From the NCBI RefSeq assembly GCF_000316645.1, contig NC_019684.1, forward strand, positions 248,001-312,000: 64,000 nucleotides of DNA, given 5' to 3'. Position numbers and translations under genes: made by a program. The DNA is from Nostoc sp. PCC 7524 (GTDB lineage: Bacteria; Cyanobacteriota; Cyanobacteriia; Cyanobacteriales; Nostocaceae). Positions 33,901-42,303 of the stretch are shown here, one piece after another; within the stretch, counting starts at the first letter, position 1, and each line of letters begins with the position of its first letter. Under the pieces are notes generated by a model that made no database searches, had not been told where the DNA came from, and was given only the letters and a program-made list of their open reading frames with translations.

Positions 33901-34676
33901 ATTGCCTGTTGCAATTCCTGGCGTAATTTCGCTTTTTCTTGCTCTACTTGCTTACGCTCACTAATGTTAATAGCTACACAGGTAATACCCTGAATTCGAC
34001 CATTTACTTTCAAGGGTTCTACCAGCAAATCATAGTAAAGGACTTTTCCCTGCAAGATGATATAAACTTCTTCATGTTCAGAAACGTCTGTCTCTAACAC
34101 TCTTTGCTTAATTGCTGTCAATTGCTCTGCTACTGAGAAAGGAAATAAATCATAATCGGACTTGCCTAGAATGTCCTCAGTAGTGGTTCCACCTTGTGGA
34201 TTATGAATCCAACGATACAGCAAATTGCTATCTTGCTGGAATACTACAATATCTGAACTGCTTAATGCTAATTGAAACCGCTCCTCACTCTCTTTGAGTT
34301 TATGCAAGTTTGCCTCATCTCTGCGCTTGGCATTTTTTAATGCAACGCATAGGATTGTGAACAGTAATCCTTGTACAGCAAATAGCCCAATCTTTACAGC
34401 ATTAGAAAGATCCACAGACAGATTATATTGTGGTTCAAGAAAGAAATAATCGCTGACAAAAGCAGATAAACAGGTTGCTAAAACTCCCCCTTTCCAACTA
34501 CCATACCAAGCACTTACCATAACAGCACTGAAAAACAGCAAAAATGGAGTGCCACTCATCTTTACCCAAGGATCTAGTAGTAGCATGAGCATCAGTGCAA
34601 ATGCTACGTTTATTAGGGCAATGCTACAACGTAGCCATGAATAACCAGCAATATTAGGCATGAAAATTTGGGGCAA
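30912..34676 (-). CDS. Hybrid sensor histidine kinase/response regulator (DUF4118-PAS3-GAF2-HisKA-HATPase-REC)
   Basis: 1254 residues. Four membrane helices of a KdpD-like DUF4118 module occupy about 15-120. Three PAS domains (about 125-245, 270-385, 390-515) and two GAF domains (about 525-690, 710-865) follow. The HisKA box FLTVLSHELRTPLNPILGW has the phospho-accepting His. The ATPase domain is intact (NLLSNAVKFTPP, IDTGKGITPEF, GGLGLGLAIVRHFVELHGG), and a C-terminal receiver has QILLVDDQPDVREFF with LLSDIGMPEMDGY. It senses an unknown signal and passes phosphate to its own receiver. No partner regulator is adjacent. Confidence 0.93.
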   Translation of the reverse strand: MPQIFMPNIAGYSWLRCSIALINVAFALMLMLLLDPWVKMSGTPFLLFFSAVMVSAWYGSWKGGVLATCLSAFVSDYFFLEPQYNLSVDLSNAVKIGLFAVQGLLFTILCVALKNAKRRDEANLHKLKESEERFQLALSSSDIVVFQQDSNLLYRWIHNPQGGTTTEDILGKSDYDLFPFSVAEQLTAIKQRVLETDVSEHEEVYIILQGKVLYYDLLVEPLKVNGRIQGITCVAINISERKQVEQEKAKLRQELQQAMQQKEESLALLNAWLASSPVALAFLDQELRYVYANEALAAINGVPQDQHIGYTIREVLPEWAAQIEPILYEVMQTKEPLLNQEVMGETHPTGVYRCGLVSYYPVCLPDGQLLGVGVTGIDITQQKKTQQALRESEARFRTMFNQAALGIALISLDGKFLQVNPALCQLVGYSYDEFIQMSFQDITHPDDLETDWNYGQKVLTREINCYSLEKRYIRKDGGIVWVNVTSSVVCDDDGEPKYALGIVEDISQRKQAQATQNFLVEASTILAASLDYEVTLSNVAKLTVPTLADWCIVDILQPDWSIKRVAIACHNPQKRQIIEEIQQRYPPRSDGNHPFRQTLIQGKSVFYPELPTSTLVEMARDEEHLQLLQSLGMRSVMVIPFYSRERLFGVISFVTGESGRQFQATDLALAEDIARRAATAIDNARLYQETQQAKQAAEMAVSRTARLQSITSALSEALTPQQVADVIVNQGIAALGASGGSVVLIEGDSELKILEAVGYPQSVRENWASFPITANVPIAVAARTKEPIFLANTEILADQYPEIANIPALTGNCAFACIPLIVEQQTIGVLALSFATTQIFTAEDQRFMLTLAQQCAQAIARAQLYEAERNARAAAESANRIKDEFLTVLSHELRTPLNPILGWAKLLRTRKHNEATIIQALETIERNAKLQTQLIDDLLDVSRILRGKLQLNIRAVDLRTTITAALETVRLAAEAKSIEMITCLDAPVGQVMGDSDRLQQVVWNLLSNAVKFTPPNGQVQVTLEQVGLEAQIQVIDTGKGITPEFLPHVFEYFRQADSKTTRIFGGLGLGLAIVRHFVELHGGTVQAESAGDEQGATFTVKLPLTKNTEDRLLSADSAIAESEIQDSLLTGVQILLVDDQPDVREFFSFALEQYGANVTTVESALAALKILADTKPDVLLSDIGMPEMDGYMLVRQIRKWSPEQGGQIPAIALTAYAGEIDHQQALAAGFQKHIPKPAETVELVMAIAQLLGRN

Positions 34677-35161
34677 CCAAGACTTATTGCAGAGGCTTTA
34701 CATAACCTAAGCTAGTTTACAAATTTTCGCTATTTATCTCTAGATAGATTCTCGCATCCCATGAAAAACCTTCTTTTGCTAGATGCTATTTTTTGTTCAA
34801 GTTGATAATTGATAAAAAATGTATAATCTAGAGTAAAATTAATTGTAAAATTTTAAAAATATATAGTACAGGTGGCTGAGAGCAAGTCTTGTCTTATAAC
34901 AAATCTAAATTTTTGTGTTTATTTTAAAATCCACAAAAATAAAAGCTGAGAAAGTAAAATTTGATTGAGAAAAATCAATATAAGAGATGTTTTATAAACT
35001 CTATCTTAAATTTGTAGGGTGTTGCTAAAGCAACGCGTAACCCATCGTATGCTCTTGGTGCGTTACGGCTAGATATCATTTGCTCACACTCCCAAATCCT
35101 TACACAGCCGTAACACACCCTACTTAATATTTACTTTATCAACTCAAGGTGTGACATACTC
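34677..35161. other. Intergenic region between hybrid kinase and IS605-type element
   Basis: Very AT-rich for the first 330 bp, which should include the kinase promoter, then the 110-bp palindromic repeat (35014-35123), then about 38 bp before the TnpB stop codon. The right-hand end of the IS605-type element probably lies in this last stretch. Confidence 0.45.
35014..35123. repeat. 110-bp palindromic dispersed repeat (copy 2)
   Basis: Starts GTAGGGTGTTGC, ends CGTAACACACCCTAC, with an internal GGTGCGTTACGGC. Same length and layout as 10774-10883. Confidence 0.65.
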
Positions 35162-35211
35162 CTACACTGATGCTTTCCTTCGGAACGCTCCGCGAACGCA
35201 TACAGTGTAGG
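35161..35211 (-). promoter_or_regulatory. Right-end hairpin of the IS605-type element, possible omega-RNA scaffold part
   Basis: CCTACACTG (35161-35169) pairs with CAGTGTAGG (35203-35211); adjacent ATGC/GCAT bases extend the stem, and a smaller TTCC/GGAA hairpin sits in the loop. It overlaps the last tnpB codons. In this family the guide RNA of TnpB is transcribed from the 3' end of tnpB across the right end, so this hairpin may belong to it. Confidence 0.5.
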
Positions 35212-36406
35212 CTTCCAAGACAATCCGGCTATTGCGTAGGAGACTCTTGGCTTTAAGAACCGGATGCCCCTCGGCTCTTTTTCTTATTACGATGGCTGCA
35301 TTATGATCACGATCCAAAGAGCAACCGCAGCTACATTTATGCCATCGTTCATGTAGCTTTTTAGGTACTTTTACACCGCAGTTGGAACATTCTTGAGTTG
35401 TACCAGATGCTTTAACAGGTATTACCAACAAACCAGCATTTTCGGCTTTGTTTGTCAGGATTGACAAGAAGCTACCCCATCCAGCATCATGTACAGACTT
35501 TGAAAGTCTAGACCTTGAAAGTCCTTTGATGTTTAAATCTTCATGTGCAATTACATCATATTTTTTAAGCAGATTATTAGCGGTTTTAAAGTGAAAATCT
35601 TTGCGCTTATCAGCAACTTTTTTATGTTGCTTACTTAATTGCTTAACAGCTTTCTGTCTACGTTTACTACCCTTTTTACGACGTGAGACACGTTTCTGTA
35701 TTACTCGTAAACGTTTTTGAGCTTTGCGATAATGTTGAGGAATAGCAACTGTTTCAGCATCAGCAGTTGTCAAAAACTCTTTCAATCCCATATCAATACC
35801 AGTTATTGATTCTGGATTAATATCGGGTTTGATTTCTGGAATCGTAGAATCTTCTAGACTGAGAGTTAAGTAATAATCGTCAGCTTTTTTGGTGATAGAA
35901 GCAGTTTTAATTTTAAAACCATCAGGCAACGGACGATGCAACACAACTTTGACTTTACCTAGTTTTGGTAAATCAATTAAATTGCCCTGCAAACATCCAT
36001 CTTTCATTTGTGGATAAGTGAAGGTTTTGTATCTAGTTCTAGATTTAAACCTCGGCTTACCACTGCGTTTTCCGTTGCTATCACCCTTAAGAAAACGGTC
36101 AAAAGTTACCTTAACTCTTTTAACTACATCCTGTAAAACCTGTGAATAAATATCACCATAATGAGGATGTGTTTTTTTAAGTTCAGGGAGTGTTTTCTTT
36201 TGCGAGTAATAGTCTGGATTGTCTCTTAACTCTGGAAGGTGACAAACAAGAGGACAAGCATTTACAGGACAGCGATTCTGCTCATACCAGTTAAATCTAT
36301 CTGCCAACAAATAGTTATATTGTGCGCAACACATAGACAGCCATCTGTCCATTTCTGTTACTTGTTGTTTTGTCGGGCGTAATCTGTACTGGTATGCAGT
36401 CCTCAA
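35162..36406 (-). CDS. tnpB: TnpB RNA-guided endonuclease of the IS605-type element
   Basis: About 414 residues if started at the TTG at 36406 ([15 protein letters not shown]), which is preceded by GGTGGTGAT; the frame extends to 36535 but the extra residues look unrelated and overlap tnpA. An N-terminal helix-turn-helix region is followed by a RuvC nuclease: GIDMGLKEF (Asp), [11 protein letters not shown] (Glu), a zinc finger ECSNCG...KCSCGC, and DRDHNAA (Asp). All catalytic residues are present, so the nuclease looks active. TnpB cuts DNA guided by an RNA made from the element's right end, helping the element to persist. Confidence 0.9.
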   Translation of the reverse strand: MRTAYQYRLRPTKQQVTEMDRWLSMCCAQYNYLLADRFNWYEQNRCPVNACPLVCHLPELRDNPDYYSQKKTLPELKKTHPHYGDIYSQVLQDVVKRVKVTFDRFLKGDSNGKRSGKPRFKSRTRYKTFTYPQMKDGCLQGNLIDLPKLGKVKVVLHRPLPDGFKIKTASITKKADDYYLTLSLEDSTIPEIKPDINPESITGIDMGLKEFLTTADAETVAIPQHYRKAQKRLRVIQKRVSRRKKGSKRRQKAVKQLSKQHKKVADKRKDFHFKTANNLLKKYDVIAHEDLNIKGLSRSRLSKSVHDAGWGSFLSILTNKAENAGLLVIPVKASGTTQECSNCGVKVPKKLHERWHKCSCGCSLDRDHNAAIVIRKRAEGHPVLKAKSLLRNSRIVLEAYTVCVRGAFRRKASV

Positions 36407-36481
36407 CTGTTTATCACCACCTTTGTAAATTAGTGCTATGTTTTTAGTATACACTGATTTTGCTTTTTGGTCTATAATCCA

Positions 36482-36895
36482 ATGAAAAATGACTTTGTTT
36501 CCAAGGGGAGGTCTGTTAGCGACCTGAAAGCCCACCTTGTTTTAACAACAAAATACAGGCGCAAAGCATTTAACTCAGCAATGCTAGAACGCCTGCATAA
36601 TATCTTTGAGGAGTTATTGATAAAGTGGGATTGCAAACTTGTTGAGTTCAACGGTGAAGACAATCATATACATCTTCTATTTCAATATCACCCTGACTTA
36701 GAACTCAGCAAATTAGTCAATAATTTAAAATCCATTTCCTCTAGAAAATTGCGGCAAGAATTTTCTGAGCATTTAAAAACTTTTTACAGTAAAGATGTCT
36801 TTTGGAATGGTTCTTATTTCATTGCCAGTTGCGGTGGTGTCACCGTTTCAACTTTGAAAAAATACATTGAAAATCAGCAACAACCAGAGGATTGA
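36482..36895 (+). CDS. tnpA: TnpA Y1 (HUH) transposase of the IS605-type element
   Basis: About 137 residues from the ATG at 36482 ([12 protein letters not shown]), preferred to the TTG at 36467. The HUH motif is in [12 protein letters not shown] near residue 65, and the nucleophilic Tyr is in [10 protein letters not shown] near the C-terminus. Length is normal for the Y1 family. It excises and inserts single-stranded DNA by recognising end hairpins. It is divergent from tnpB. Confidence 0.9.
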   Translation: MKNDFVSKGRSVSDLKAHLVLTTKYRRKAFNSAMLERLHNIFEELLIKWDCKLVEFNGEDNHIHLLFQYHPDLELSKLVNNLKSISSRKLRQEFSEHLKTFYSKDVFWNGSYFIASCGGVTVSTLKKYIENQQQPED

Positions 36896-37078
36896 ATTTT
36901 GTTCGTTTCCTCCATGTTCCCATCCCTTTCTACGAGACGCTACGCGAACGCCTATCGGCATTTGTCAGGGAACTGTCGTCAACTCACCTGCCATTCATCT
37001 CATCACTTCCGCTGAAATTATCTAAACCACAATGTACACAACGTTGACTGTATAAGCATTTAACATTGTGAATACTTT
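36896..37078. other. Junction between the IS605-type element and the Tn554-like trio
   Basis: Contains the probable left end of the IS605-type element and then the 3' flank of the TnpC-like gene. ACAACGTTGACTGT at 37036-37049 is repeated with one change at 37081-37094, on either side of the TnpC-like stop codon. Confidence 0.45.
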
Positions 37079-37094
37079 CTACAACGTTGACAGT
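37036..37094. repeat. Direct repeat ACAACGTTGAC(T/A)GT at the Tn554-like 3' boundary
   Basis: Two 14-bp copies at 37036-37049 and 37081-37094, 45 bp apart, with one difference. ACACAACG also occurs, inverted, near 40682-40690 at the other end of the trio. Recombinase-binding sites are a possibility. Confidence 0.45.
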
Positions 37095-38008
37095 GGATAT
37101 TTTACCAACATCTCTTGGAAAGATATCCACTGCTCGTCCTGTGTGTAAACAATGATACCGTCTTTGGTGTTTTGGCTGGCAAGAATTAATTTCTTCTTGT
37201 AGGCTAATGCGTACCATTCCTTAAAAACATCCAATTCAGATTGTTGTCCAATTTCTTCATTCTTGATCCAACCCTCTTCTATAGCTTTTTTAAGCCATGC
37301 ACCTGGTTTTTCAATATTGCTACTAGCCATTGCTTCTTTAAAAGCTTTTATTGCATTTAAAACAGTATCTTCCTCTGCTGACTTAATTGTTTTAGTTAAG
37401 GTTGGATTCAGTTTAATTCCAATTAAGTCAAGTTGCTGTTTAACATGATCACTGATATCAGAACGTCCAGCCCTTTTCTTATCTAATGAAGTAACCTTTG
37501 AATTTTCAGGTAAAGTAACAGGTAAATTTGCTTGAGAAATACGAAATTCTTCTAATTGTTGCTTCAACTCTGAATTTTCAGATTTTAGTTGTGTATTTTC
37601 ACTTTTGAGTCTTTCTGCTAACTCCTCAGCACCTTGTAGATGATAAACTCTACCCGCTAAACCTTCATTAACTCTACGAAGTCCCTCTACTTCAGCTTCT
37701 AGTTTCTTAATTCTTTCTCTAAGCTGATAAATAATAACAGCTTTTGAATCATCCGATGCTTTTTGTGGTTGATTTGGTTTACCCGCTTTGAGTTGTTGCT
37801 TTCTTAAACTATCAATGCGCTCTTTAATCTCTGGGTATTTATAAAGATAGCTAACTGAAAGTCCCGCTTCCTTTGCAACATTAGCAAAGGTAATAGACTT
37901 ATTCTCTTGAGTTAGTTTACGAATCGCTTTTTCTAAATTCTCTGCTGCCTGTTGTTTCTTCTGCTCCGCAGCAGACTTCAGGGCAGCTATCTTAGCATCA
38001 TTGCTCAT
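37079..38008 (-). CDS. TnpC-like protein of the Tn554-like trio (DUF6262-like)
   Basis: 309 residues. The N-terminus has a helix-turn-helix unit (ITFANVAKEAGLSVSYLYKYPEIKERI), followed by a long coiled coil (about 85-155; LRERIKKLEAEVEGLRR and heptads through LKSENTQLKSENSELKQQL). This is the layout of DUF6262/TnpC-like accessory proteins of Tn554-type elements, thought to orient or stimulate transposition. The C-terminal 100 residues are an extension that I do not recognise. Its start overlaps the second recombinase gene by 11 bp. Confidence 0.78.
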   Translation of the reverse strand: MSNDAKIAALKSAAEQKKQQAAENLEKAIRKLTQENKSITFANVAKEAGLSVSYLYKYPEIKERIDSLRKQQLKAGKPNQPQKASDDSKAVIIYQLRERIKKLEAEVEGLRRVNEGLAGRVYHLQGAEELAERLKSENTQLKSENSELKQQLEEFRISQANLPVTLPENSKVTSLDKKRAGRSDISDHVKQQLDLIGIKLNPTLTKTIKSAEEDTVLNAIKAFKEAMASSNIEKPGAWLKKAIEEGWIKNEEIGQQSELDVFKEWYALAYKKKLILASQNTKDGIIVYTQDEQWISFQEMLVKYPLSTL

Positions 38009-39587
38009 TCTTGTTGCCCTCCAGAGTATTGATGATATTTTCTAGATTTTTTTTAACATCTTCATTAACTTGAATTTGACGTTGCCAACCATTAGTTTTA
38101 GCTACTTCGAGAACTTTATTAGTACGCTCTAAATGTTCCTTATGTTGGTCTAAAAACTCAATGGTTGTACGAAAATCACCGCAGGTTAGGCAGGCATTGC
38201 CCTTACTACAGGTAAGCTGTGCGGGTAGTCCACAATATCCATTTGCTAAAGTTTCAGCCAAAACTTTTTTCTTCATCCATTGCAGACCACTATCATTGTC
38301 TAATTCTGGATGAAGTGATTCAATAACTTCGCCATTAATATTGACTACTTTATTATCAAGATATTTGTCTATTTCTTTTCTTAATGTCGCATCATGAATA
38401 TGAGCATAAACCATAGTCATGTGAGGTGAATCATGACCTAAATATCGTTGGACAATATGCTGTGGCACTCCATTATTAATCATTCTTGTCCCAACAGTAT
38501 GGCGAAACTGATGAGTCTGAAAATTCCATCTCTTGCCCGTGCTATCGCAAATATTAAATTCCTCTGCCAAGTGTTTTAAATGATTAGCAAACGATTGGTC
38601 GGTCATAACTTTAGGTTCAGGAATAAATTCTGGCGATGCTTTTCTACCGCAGAAAAGATATTTATAGTCTTTACCAAAATGTTTTTGAATGTAAGCTTGC
38701 TGCTCTTTAATAGCCTGGGCAAGCTCTATAGATATAGGCAAGGTAGTTTCAAACTTCATCTTCCAACGCATAAATTGAATAAACCATCCACCTTTACTAT
38801 CTTGCTTAAGGCAATCTAAAGGTAGTTGACATAATTCTCCTACTCTCAAACCACATTCTTGAATAACCAGCACCATTCTTGTTATTGGCTCAGGTAAGGC
38901 ATCTAGGTGTTCATTTAATTGACGAATCACTTCATCTGGAATATAACGAGGTAATGATTTTGGGCGACTAGGATAATCCTCTTTACGAATTAAGTAAGGT
39001 TCTACATTAAACCATTTATTAGTAACACCAGTTTCAAATAAAGAAGCTATAGCAGAGATACGTTCACCTTTAGTTGCTGGAGCTAGATGTTTTTGATTAA
39101 GATAATCTAGGTAGTCGATAATTACAGAGCGAGTTATATCTTCTATTCGATTTACTATTTTATTTTGAGATATAAATCTTGAAAAATTCCTGAAACAAGA
39201 CAAATATTTTTGTAGCTTTTCAAAGCTAGTTGTTGTCGTAGCAATATATCTAATAAATCTTTTAATATCTTGTTTTAGCCATTCCTGTTGAATAGAGGAA
39301 AAATTTAGTTTATCTCCATCATTATGGTGTGGGCTAACTTGTAATCCTAATTCTGAAGCAGTCCAATAATCGTCTAGTATTTTTATATGACTAGCCGATG
39401 GATTTATTACAAACTTGTGTTGACATTGTTTGCAACGATATTTTTGTTTTCCTGTTGGATTAATGCCAGCTTTATGATAATCTATGCTGCCACATTTAGG
39501 ACAATTTATAGTTGATTTTTTAACTGCCTGAAGTTGAGTCTTTTTTTCTTGAGTTTGTGGAATATAGTCATGATTCATTGAAGCCAT
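37998..39587 (-). CDS. Tyrosine recombinase, TnpB-like, with zinc ribbon (Tn554-like trio)
   Basis: 529 residues. An N-terminal CPKCG...CKQCQ zinc ribbon (about 24-56) precedes a SAM-like core-binding domain and a phage-integrase catalytic domain: Arg in ECGLRVGELCQL, HxxR in THQFRHTVGTR, and the His and nucleophilic Tyr in YLGHDSPHMTMVYAHI. A C-terminal cysteine cluster (CGLPAQLTC...ACLTCGDFRT) is typical of Tn554 TnpB-type recombinases. It overlaps both neighbours (20 bp upstream, 11 bp downstream). All active-site residues seem present. Confidence 0.87.
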   Translation of the reverse strand: MASMNHDYIPQTQEKKTQLQAVKKSTINCPKCGSIDYHKAGINPTGKQKYRCKQCQHKFVINPSASHIKILDDYWTASELGLQVSPHHNDGDKLNFSSIQQEWLKQDIKRFIRYIATTTTSFEKLQKYLSCFRNFSRFISQNKIVNRIEDITRSVIIDYLDYLNQKHLAPATKGERISAIASLFETGVTNKWFNVEPYLIRKEDYPSRPKSLPRYIPDEVIRQLNEHLDALPEPITRMVLVIQECGLRVGELCQLPLDCLKQDSKGGWFIQFMRWKMKFETTLPISIELAQAIKEQQAYIQKHFGKDYKYLFCGRKASPEFIPEPKVMTDQSFANHLKHLAEEFNICDSTGKRWNFQTHQFRHTVGTRMINNGVPQHIVQRYLGHDSPHMTMVYAHIHDATLRKEIDKYLDNKVVNINGEVIESLHPELDNDSGLQWMKKKVLAETLANGYCGLPAQLTCSKGNACLTCGDFRTTIEFLDQHKEHLERTNKVLEVAKTNGWQRQIQVNEDVKKNLENIINTLEGNKNEQ

Positions 39588-40683
39588 CTCTCTTTGTCAA
39601 ATATTTTTGATATTCTTTCTGTAAGTCATCATCTGTTAGATGAACATAAGTGTTAATAGTAGTTTGAATGTTTGCGTGACCCAATCGCTTTTGGACATAC
39701 GCCATATCCCATCCAGACCTAATTAACTCTGTAGCATGAGTGTGTCTAAGTAAATGAGGTGTCGCTTGAATACCTGTTTTCTTGGCTAACCTTTTAAACA
39801 GTCCATTCACAGCACCATAATCCATCGGTTGACCTATTTCACCGTCCCAACAGTTAACAAATACATAATCACAGTCAATATCGTCTGGATATTCTTCAAT
39901 CAGATAATTAGAGTAGAGTTTCATCAAATCTTTGGAAACATGAATTACTCTTTCAAATCCTGCCTTTGCCCGACTAATATTTATATTGTCAGTTCTGGGT
40001 ATTACATGAATTTCATTTACTCCTTGTGAACGAATATCCTCATGTCTTAGTCCTAATAACTCACCAATTCTCATGCCAGTTTCATAAAGTAAACAGATAA
40101 TAAATTTATCTCTAATTCTTTTACAAGCATTAACTAATTCTTTAACCTGCTCCGAAGTTAAACATCCTGGGAAAGTTTTTGGTTCTTTAATTTTCAGTAA
40201 TCGTGTTTTAACTTCCTTCCCTTTGCTTATGTGGTGTAAAAATGGCTTGTATTTTCGTCCTGGTTGCATCTGATAGCGATAAGCATTAACCCCTTCAGTT
40301 GCTCCCAATCGCTCATGAAATTCATAAAAACCACAGACAGTCGTTAGAGCATGGTTAATTGTCTTTTCTGACCGTTTAGACACTTGTGGTTGAATGGATA
40401 CTACTCCTGGTTCTGGACTTCTTAGCCAGTGAATAAAATCCGATAACTGCTCTAGATTTATTTCCTTCCAATCAATTTGCTTATCTCGTAAAAACTCCCA
40501 GAATAACTTTAGGTTGTTGGCGTAAACCCTAACTGTGTTGGGTGACTTTTCTAAACTGTCTAAGTAACGTAGGTATTTTTGGATTGGCTCGATGGGTAAG
40601 TAGTCGTCATCTAGCACGATCCATATTGGGCGATTTGAATCCAGTAGCTGACCTTTTTGAACTAACATATCCTCATTGTACAC
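39568..40683 (-). CDS. Tyrosine recombinase, TnpA-like (Tn554-like trio)
   Basis: 371 residues. A SAM-like DNA-binding domain occupies about 25-125 (KSPNTVRVYANNLKLFWEFL). The catalytic domain has Arg in YETGMRIGELLGLRHEDI, HxxR in PHLLRHTHATELI, and the final His and Tyr in RLGHANIQTTINTYVHL. It is the first gene of the trio. The start is either GTG 40683 or ATG 40668 (MLVQKGQLLDSN), the latter preceded by a close GAGG. ACACAACGTG just upstream of the GTG resembles the repeat at 37036. Confidence 0.87.
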   Translation of the reverse strand: MYNEDMLVQKGQLLDSNRPIWIVLDDDYLPIEPIQKYLRYLDSLEKSPNTVRVYANNLKLFWEFLRDKQIDWKEINLEQLSDFIHWLRSPEPGVVSIQPQVSKRSEKTINHALTTVCGFYEFHERLGATEGVNAYRYQMQPGRKYKPFLHHISKGKEVKTRLLKIKEPKTFPGCLTSEQVKELVNACKRIRDKFIICLLYETGMRIGELLGLRHEDIRSQGVNEIHVIPRTDNINISRAKAGFERVIHVSKDLMKLYSNYLIEEYPDDIDCDYVFVNCWDGEIGQPMDYGAVNGLFKRLAKKTGIQATPHLLRHTHATELIRSGWDMAYVQKRLGHANIQTTINTYVHLTDDDLQKEYQKYLTKRDGFNES

Positions 40684-41028
40684 GTTGTGTAAAAGGTGTA
40701 GTTAGTATTAATATAGCTTAATAAAAAGAACTCATAAATAATCGTTGTTGTTGTTGTGTAAGATTATTTATGAGTTATAGATAACTTCGCGGTAAGTGAG
40801 AGGCTTCTGTCAGTTCAAGCTAAAGTTTTGAGCCAGATAAGTAGAACGGTGTAGATAATTCAAGGTTTGTAGTGAGGACTTTAGTCCTCTAATAAGGACT
40901 GTACCGCAAGCGGAACCCGTTCGCGATAGCGTTGCGTAGCAAAGGGTAGTCCTTACTACGAACTAGATGCCAATCTTTTTACATTACTTCACATAGTTTG
41001 GTTTTTTCAAGTCGTTCTACTGACTAGA
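40684..41028. other. Intergenic region between the trio and bioF, with nested palindromic repeats
   Basis: Contains a CTCATAAATAATC/GATTATTTATGAG inverted repeat at about 40730-40775 (13-bp arms) that could stop transcription or mark the element end, then the nested palindromic element at 40843-41022. No gene was seen. Confidence 0.5.
40843..41022. repeat. Palindromic element with AGTAGAACG ends and nested 91-bp palindrome
   Basis: Outer ends AGTAGAACG and CGTTCTACT are inverted. Inside, GTAGTGAGGACT (40869-40880) and AGTCCTTACTAC (40948-40959) bound a second palindrome rich in GTTCGCGATAGCG-type structure. The right outer arm matches 52147-52190 in inverted orientation (AGTAGAACGA, then AACTATGT). 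Confidence 0.6.
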
Positions 41029-42192
41029 TCACAAGTCCCTCAGCACTCCTACCAGTTTGTCAATATGTGCTGCTTGATGGGTTGCCATTAAAGAGATTCT
41101 CATGCGACTTGTGGGTACTGTGGGGGGACGAATGGCTGGGGCAAAAATGCCAGCGTCTTTGAGTTGCTGCCCAGCTTGTAGTGCTGCTGTGGCAGTTGAT
41201 AACTGAAAACATAGTATGGGTGACTGTGATGGCAGTAATTTGAGGTTGGGTAATTCCTGTTTTAGTAATTGTTTTAAATAATTGACATTATTCCACAATT
41301 GGGTGCGGCGTTGCGGTTCTTGTTGGACGATTTTCAATGCTGCTAAAGCTGCGGCTGTATCTGCGGGTGATAGTCCAGTGGTATAAATCCAACTGGGGGT
41401 GCGATTCCGTAAAAAGTCAATCAAGGTGGCGCTTCCGGCTACGTAACCGCCCAAACTACCCAAGGCTTTACTCAAAGTGCCAATTTGAATTAATTCCCTA
41501 CCAGTACAGCCAAAATATTCTACACAGCCAGCGCCAGTTTCACCCATGACTCCAGTTGCATGGGCTTCATCAACTAGCAGCATACAGCTAAACTCATCAG
41601 CTAAATCTAATATTGTAGGTAAAGGACATAAGTCTCCATCCATGCTAAAAACACTATCCGTCAGAATTAAACAGCGTCGGTAGTTTTGGCGTTGTTGTAT
41701 TAAGAGGTTTGTGAGTTGGGTAACATCACAGTGGGGATATTCTATCACTGTTGCCCCACTGAGAATAGCGCCATTTTTCAGACTGGAATGATTATATTGA
41801 TCAGATAATATTAAATCTCGCTTACCTACCAAAGACGCGATCGCACCAAGATTAGCTAGATAACCAGAGCTAAATACTATAGCATCTTCTGTTTGTTTTA
41901 AAGCCGCGATCGCTCTTTCTAATTCCCTATGTAATTCCCGGTGTCCACTGAGTAATCTAGAACCAGTGCTACCAGTGCCATACTCTTGAATCGCCGCCAC
42001 AGCAGCCGCAATTAAGCGTTCATCTCCAGCCAGTCCCAAATAATCATTACTAGCAAAATTAATTACCTCTTGCCCCTCCAAATCCACCGTAGCACCAGGA
42101 AGACCATGTATAGTTTTTACTGAACGATACCAGTCTGCCTGATGAATGGTTGCTAAGGATTTTTGTAACCAAGCATAAGGATTTGTGGGCAT
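41029..42192 (-). CDS. bioF: 8-amino-7-oxononanoate synthase (KAPA synthase)
   Basis: 387 residues of the alpha-oxoamine synthase class (PLP fold type I). It condenses pimeloyl-ACP/CoA with alanine in biotin synthesis. Motifs: [15 protein letters not shown] near residue 45, [20 protein letters not shown] near 95, [29 protein letters not shown], and the PLP lysine in [17 protein letters not shown] near 240. Length is normal. Other biotin genes are not in the window. Confidence 0.92.
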   Translation of the reverse strand: MPTNPYAWLQKSLATIHQADWYRSVKTIHGLPGATVDLEGQEVINFASNDYLGLAGDERLIAAAVAAIQEYGTGSTGSRLLSGHRELHRELERAIAALKQTEDAIVFSSGYLANLGAIASLVGKRDLILSDQYNHSSLKNGAILSGATVIEYPHCDVTQLTNLLIQQRQNYRRCLILTDSVFSMDGDLCPLPTILDLADEFSCMLLVDEAHATGVMGETGAGCVEYFGCTGRELIQIGTLSKALGSLGGYVAGSATLIDFLRNRTPSWIYTTGLSPADTAAALAALKIVQQEPQRRTQLWNNVNYLKQLLKQELPNLKLLPSQSPILCFQLSTATAALQAGQQLKDAGIFAPAIRPPTVPTSRMRISLMATHQAAHIDKLVGVLRDL

Positions 42193-42239
42193 ATAAATTC
42201 AAAATAGTCTACGACAAAGCTAGCGCCTACAAAATTCAA

Positions 42240-42303
42240 AATTAAAGAGTTAATAACTATTGCCTATTGCCTATTGCCTATTGCCTATTGCCTATTGCCT
42301 ATT
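42240..42303. repeat. STRR block (TTGCCTA heptamers)
   Basis: Tandem TTGCCTA units, the complement of GGCAATA seen elsewhere, fill most of the spacer between bioF and ruvA and end at the ruvA stop codon. Confidence 0.8.

Larger units (their letters stand above)
35161..36990. mobile_element. IS200/IS605-family insertion sequence (IS605-type, divergent tnpA/tnpB)
   Basis: The element carries a Y1 HUH transposase gene (tnpA, plus strand) and a tnpB gene (minus strand) with their 5' ends 75 bp apart. A strong hairpin, formed by CCTACACTG at 35161-35169 and CAGTGTAGG at 35203-35211, marks the right-end region. The left-end region after tnpA (36896-36990) has GAGACGCTACGCGAACG-type structure. This family makes no target duplication, so exact ends cannot be fixed by eye; the coordinates are approximate. 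Confidence 0.75.
37030..40700 (-). mobile_element. Tn554-like recombinase trio (minimal transposon; ends approximate)
   Basis: Three overlapping minus-strand genes: a tyrosine recombinase (TnpA-like), a second longer tyrosine recombinase (TnpB-like), and a coiled-coil DUF6262/TnpC-like protein. The overlaps (20 bp and 11 bp) indicate one operon. This is the transposition module of Tn554-type and recombinase-in-trio elements. No cargo gene is seen, and no HIP1 octamer was seen in this block. The true ends are unknown because such elements make no target duplication. Confidence 0.75.

Noticed and set aside
36407..36535. N-terminal extension of TnpB
   Set aside because: It overlaps tnpA and the TTG at 36406 restores the usual TnpB start; the extra residues look non-coding.
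36984..37217. 77-codon minus-strand frame overlapping the TnpC-like gene end
   Set aside because: Another frame of the TnpC-like gene and the flanking repeat; no independent support.
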